17,664 nucleotides of DNA from an uncultured Clostridia bacterium (GTDB lineage: Bacteria > Bacillota > Clostridia > Peptostreptococcales > Anaerovoracaceae): positions 1 through 17,664 of the forward strand of contig CAKQNZ010000027.1 of the NCBI GenBank assembly GCA_934255435.1. The letters are read 5' to 3'. A program made the translations under genes and the position numbers. The notes beneath the pieces were generated by a model. That model made no database searches. It was not told the DNA's origin and worked only from the letters and a program-made list of their open reading frames with translations. Of the stretch, positions 15,245 to 17,664 are shown piece by piece. Positions within the stretch are counted from its first letter, which is position 1, and each line of letters opens with the position of its first letter.

Positions 15245-16676
15245 TGTGGTCGTCATAGGCGCAGGCATACTTGGGTGCCTGACGGCGAGAGAACTTGCCA
15301 GATACAGACTGGACATACTTGTAATAGACAAGGAGTCGGATATAGGAGAGGGCGCTACGAAAGCCAATTCGGGAGTCCTCTATGCAGGATTCCACCCACG
15401 CGGAGGCAGTCTCAAGGGGATCTCATGTGCCAGAGGCAACAGGATGCATGAGGAGCTGTGCCGGGAACTGGACGTACCTGTATCATATACAGGCTCACTG
15501 TTCGTGGCTTTTCATGATGAGGGACTCGAAGCTGTCAGGGACAAGATGAAAAAAGGTGAGAAAAACGGCGTGCCGGGCATGAAGATGATATCCGGCGATG
15601 AGGCAAGGGCTATAGAACCGATGCTTTCTGAGCGTGTCATCGGAGCCATGTACGCACCGACTACGGGGATAATATCGCCATTCAGGCTGGTGCTGCATAC
15701 GGCCTACAATGCAGCTGAGAACGGCGTGGAGTTCAGGTTCGGGACATTTGCAGAAGATATAGAGACACTGGATGACGGAACATACCGCATACATACAGAC
15801 AAGGGTATCGTCGATGCACGATGCGTCGTGAACGTGTCAGGAGAAGGGGCTGCTGCTGTGGAGCATTTCGTCAGGCCAAGGGATCTTGTGATAAAGCCGA
15901 AGCGGGGCGAGTACATGGTATTCGACACGCCGTCGCCCATAAGCCATGTGATATACCAGGCACAGGAAAACGACGAGAAAGGTACGCTGCTGGCGCCTAC
16001 CGTGGACGGCAACATGCTGGTGGGCCCCACATCATACGGCGTGCCGGGATATGAAAGGACGGAGACTTCGCAGAAAGGCGTGGACCATCTTGTGAGAGTG
16101 GCGAAGAAAGTACTGCCGGAGCTGGAGCTGGGCAATGTCATAGCAGGATTTGCAGGCATACGTGCCAATATAGAGAACCTGCCGAAAGAGGAGAAGGATT
16201 TCATCGTCAGGGAAAGCGCTCCGGGATTCATCAGCACCCTCGGCATAAAGAATCCGGGAATGACAGCTTCTCCGTATCTGACTGACATGATCGTGGGACT
16301 GCTGAAGGAGTCAGGGCTTCCTATGGAAAAGAACGAGTCTTTCGATCCTGTATACCGTGCAAAGCCGCTGTTCCTGAAAGCTCCTGCACAGATACAGAAA
16401 CAGATGATAGCGGAAAATGCTGCATACGGCAACGCAGTGTGCCGGTGTGAAGGTGTGACAGAAGGAGATATAGTGTCGGCGCTGAAAGCTCCGCTGCCGC
16501 CCCATGACCTGAACGGATTGAAAAAACGTCTGAGAACAGGCATGGGACGGTGCCAGGGCGGTTTCTGCACACCGCAGATAATAGAGATACTCTGCAGGGA
16601 ATGGAACACATCGCCGGAGAAGATCTTCAAGAGCGGTGAAGGCAGCATGTTTGTGAAAGGGAGGCTGAGACCATGA
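15234..16676 (+). CDS. FAD-dependent oxidoreductase with BFD-type [2Fe-2S] domain (GlpA-like)
   Basis: A 480-aa flavoprotein of the D-amino-acid-oxidase/GlpA superfamily. The FAD-binding motif is VVVIGAGILGCLTARELA, with the acidic ribose contact in LVIDKE. The DAO-type substrate domain includes ATKANSGVLYAGFHP and GFAGIRANIE, with the C-terminal flavin contact at GIKNPGMTASPYLTD. The BFD-like domain has cysteines C403, C405, C440 and C445 (CRCEG and GRCQGGFC), as needed for a [2Fe-2S] cluster. In Firmicutes such proteins sit with a GlpB-like flavoprotein and a DUF1667 protein and are annotated as anaerobic glycerol-3-phosphate dehydrogenase. L-2-hydroxyglutarate or another 2-hydroxyacid is an alternative substrate. 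Start: ATG 15234 has GGAG six bases upstream; ATG 15222 (four residues longer, AGGA upstream) is also possible. Either start overlaps the preceding gene. Confidence 0.9.
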   Translation: MKYDVVVIGAGILGCLTARELARYRLDILVIDKESDIGEGATKANSGVLYAGFHPRGGSLKGISCARGNRMHEELCRELDVPVSYTGSLFVAFHDEGLEAVRDKMKKGEKNGVPGMKMISGDEARAIEPMLSERVIGAMYAPTTGIISPFRLVLHTAYNAAENGVEFRFGTFAEDIETLDDGTYRIHTDKGIVDARCVVNVSGEGAAAVEHFVRPRDLVIKPKRGEYMVFDTPSPISHVIYQAQENDEKGTLLAPTVDGNMLVGPTSYGVPGYERTETSQKGVDHLVRVAKKVLPELELGNVIAGFAGIRANIENLPKEEKDFIVRESAPGFISTLGIKNPGMTASPYLTDMIVGLLKESGLPMEKNESFDPVYRAKPLFLKAPAQIQKQMIAENAAYGNAVCRCEGVTEGDIVSALKAPLPPHDLNGLKKRLRTGMGRCQGGFCTPQIIEILCREWNTSPEKIFKSGEGSMFVKGRLRP

Positions 16677-17664
16677 AACTGGCAGTGATAGGAGGCGGAC
16701 CGGCAGGAATGGCTGCAGCAGTGTCCGCCAGGGAAAAGGGTATCGGAGATGTTGTTCTTATCGAGCGTCACGATTATCTGGGAGGCGTGCTGCCCCAGTG
16801 TATACACACAGGTTTTGGCACGCAGCTTTACGATAAGGATTATACAGGAGGCGAATATGCATGGCTGTGGGCAGAGAAGACCGCTGATGCAGGAGTCCGG
16901 GTGATGACTTCTGCCACGGTGCTGTCTGTGGACAGGGCGGATGCCGGCAGTGCAGGTCCAGAGACCACGGCTATGAGTGCAGACGGAGAGACTTCAGCAG
17001 ACACCTCATGCAAATATCAGATGCAGCAGGGAAAATCTGCCGGGCAGGCAGGTGGAAGTACGGCATGTCCGGAGATTTCTGGTGACAGGCCAAAGTGGCA
17101 TATAAAATGCGTCAGTTCAGTTACAGGAGCTGCAGACATATATGCAGACGCTGTGATAGTTGCGACAGGGTGCAGGGAACGGACGCTGCCTCAGATGCTG
17201 ATACCCGGCAGCAGACCGGCAGGCGTATTCACTGCAGGCTCGGCGCAGCTGATGATGAACATGAAAAACTACCTTCCCGGCAGGAGCGCAGTGATACTGG
17301 GCTCAGGAGATATCGGCCTTATCATGGCAAGGCGCATGACTCTTGAGGGCATCAGAGTGAAAATGATACTGGGGCAGGAAGCAACAGGTCTTGCACGCAA
17401 TATAATACAGTGCGTCGAAGATTTCGATATACCAATGAGATACGGATGGACTCTTGTGTCCACCCACGGATACAAGCGCCTCAAAGGCGTGACCATAGCG
17501 CCCTTCGGAGAAGACGGCAGACCGGATATGGATCGCAGGGAATACATACCATGCGATACGCTGCTGGTGGCAGCAGGGCTGATACCTGAGCTTGAAGTGA
17601 TACAAGGATATACTGCAGAAGGTGCAGGGAACGGACTTTTCGTATGTGGCAACGCCAGCGGAGT
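16673..17664 (+). CDS. NAD(P)/FAD-dependent oxidoreductase (GlpB-like), 3' partial
   Basis: The frame is open from the ATG at 16673 to the window end (330 codons seen). It overlaps the previous stop as ATGA, so the two are translationally coupled. The N-terminus is a Rossmann FAD motif (AVIGGGPAGMAAAVSAREKG) followed by LIERHDYLGGVLPQCIHTGF. The ATGCRER motif is at 164-170. The second nucleotide motif is LGSGDIG (209-215), as in the pyridine-nucleotide disulfide family; no CxxC redox pair is seen. GNGLFVCGNASG near the end is the typical C-terminal FAD contact. Residues about 88-140 are a low-complexity Ala/Ser/Gly/Thr/Gln insertion between two strands of the FAD domain, normally a short turn. 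It probably passes electrons between the GlpA-like subunit and NAD(P) or another carrier. A DUF1667 gene may follow outside the window. Confidence 0.88.
   Translation, partial: MKLAVIGGGPAGMAAAVSAREKGIGDVVLIERHDYLGGVLPQCIHTGFGTQLYDKDYTGGEYAWLWAEKTADAGVRVMTSATVLSVDRADAGSAGPETTAMSADGETSADTSCKYQMQQGKSAGQAGGSTACPEISGDRPKWHIKCVSSVTGAADIYADAVIVATGCRERTLPQMLIPGSRPAGVFTAGSAQLMMNMKNYLPGRSAVILGSGDIGLIMARRMTLEGIRVKMILGQEATGLARNIIQCVEDFDIPMRYGWTLVSTHGYKRLKGVTIAPFGEDGRPDMDRREYIPCDTLLVAAGLIPELEVIQGYTAEGAGNGLFVCGNASG

Noticed and set aside
15704..16807. 367-codon minus-strand frame opposite the GlpA-like gene
   Set aside because: The plus strand encodes an intact FAD/BFD protein here. The antisense translation is Ser/Pro-rich shadow sequence.
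1..17664. CRISPR array, insertion sequence, tRNA or rRNA genes
   Set aside because: I saw no spaced identical repeats, transposase motifs, or tRNA/rRNA-like segments on either strand by reading. A tRNAscan or profile search could not be run.

Overview
The window looks like the chromosome of an anaerobic Firmicute of the class Clostridia. The signs are a BspA-type leucine-rich-repeat surface protein, strong AGGAGG ribosome binding sites, heavy use of ATA (Ile) and AGG/AGA (Arg) codons at roughly 50% GC, a riboswitch-controlled FecBCD-type transporter, and a bacterial GlpA/GlpB-like flavoprotein pair. I cannot name a genus from the sequence alone; a family XIII / Anaerovoracaceae-like organism is only a guess.

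Region 1 (1-1742) holds the 3' part of a cell-surface protein (LRR, Ig-like, two Fn3 domains) ending at a strong intrinsic terminator. Region 2 (about 1741-3354) is a minus-strand two-gene cassette: an XRE helix-turn-helix fused to a DUF3990-like, probably ADP-ribosyltransferase-fold domain, followed by a conserved small partner. It has the look of a toxin-antitoxin-like module. Its promoter lies inside two near-identical 33-bp palindromic repeats, and imperfect 30-bp direct repeats flank the cassette. Between it and the next operon (3268-3609) there is no intact gene, only a possible remnant of a winged-helix C-terminus.

Region 3 (3610-12463) is a six-gene, plus-strand, tightly packed probable operon. 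It begins with a consensus-like promoter and a long structured leader that I identify as a Moco/Tuco-family (molybdenum or tungsten cofactor) riboswitch. The leader shows a GAAA tetraloop, a canonical 11-nt tetraloop receptor, and mutually exclusive antiterminator and terminator hairpins. The genes are a TiaS-like protein, a FecCD-type permease, its ATPase and a binding lipoprotein (probably an oxyanion importer for molybdate/tungstate), then MoxR ATPase, DUF58 protein and a membrane transglutaminase-like protein whose expected nucleophilic Cys is Asp. No terminator is visible between the transporter and the MoxR cluster.

Region 4 (12444-15244) contains two membrane-anchored surface proteins. 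The first is on the minus strand and its 3' end overlaps the transglutaminase gene by 20 bp; the second is divergent from it. Region 5 (15234-end) is a pair of overlapping flavoprotein dehydrogenase genes (GlpA-like with a BFD-type iron-sulfur domain, then a GlpB-like protein cut by the window end). Its first gene overlaps the end of the preceding surface-protein gene, so the two are probably cotranscribed.

The strongest candidates for something new are the Mo/W-type riboswitch placed over a TiaS-like gene, a transporter and a MoxR-transglutaminase cluster in one run, and the HTH-DUF3990 module with its twin operator.
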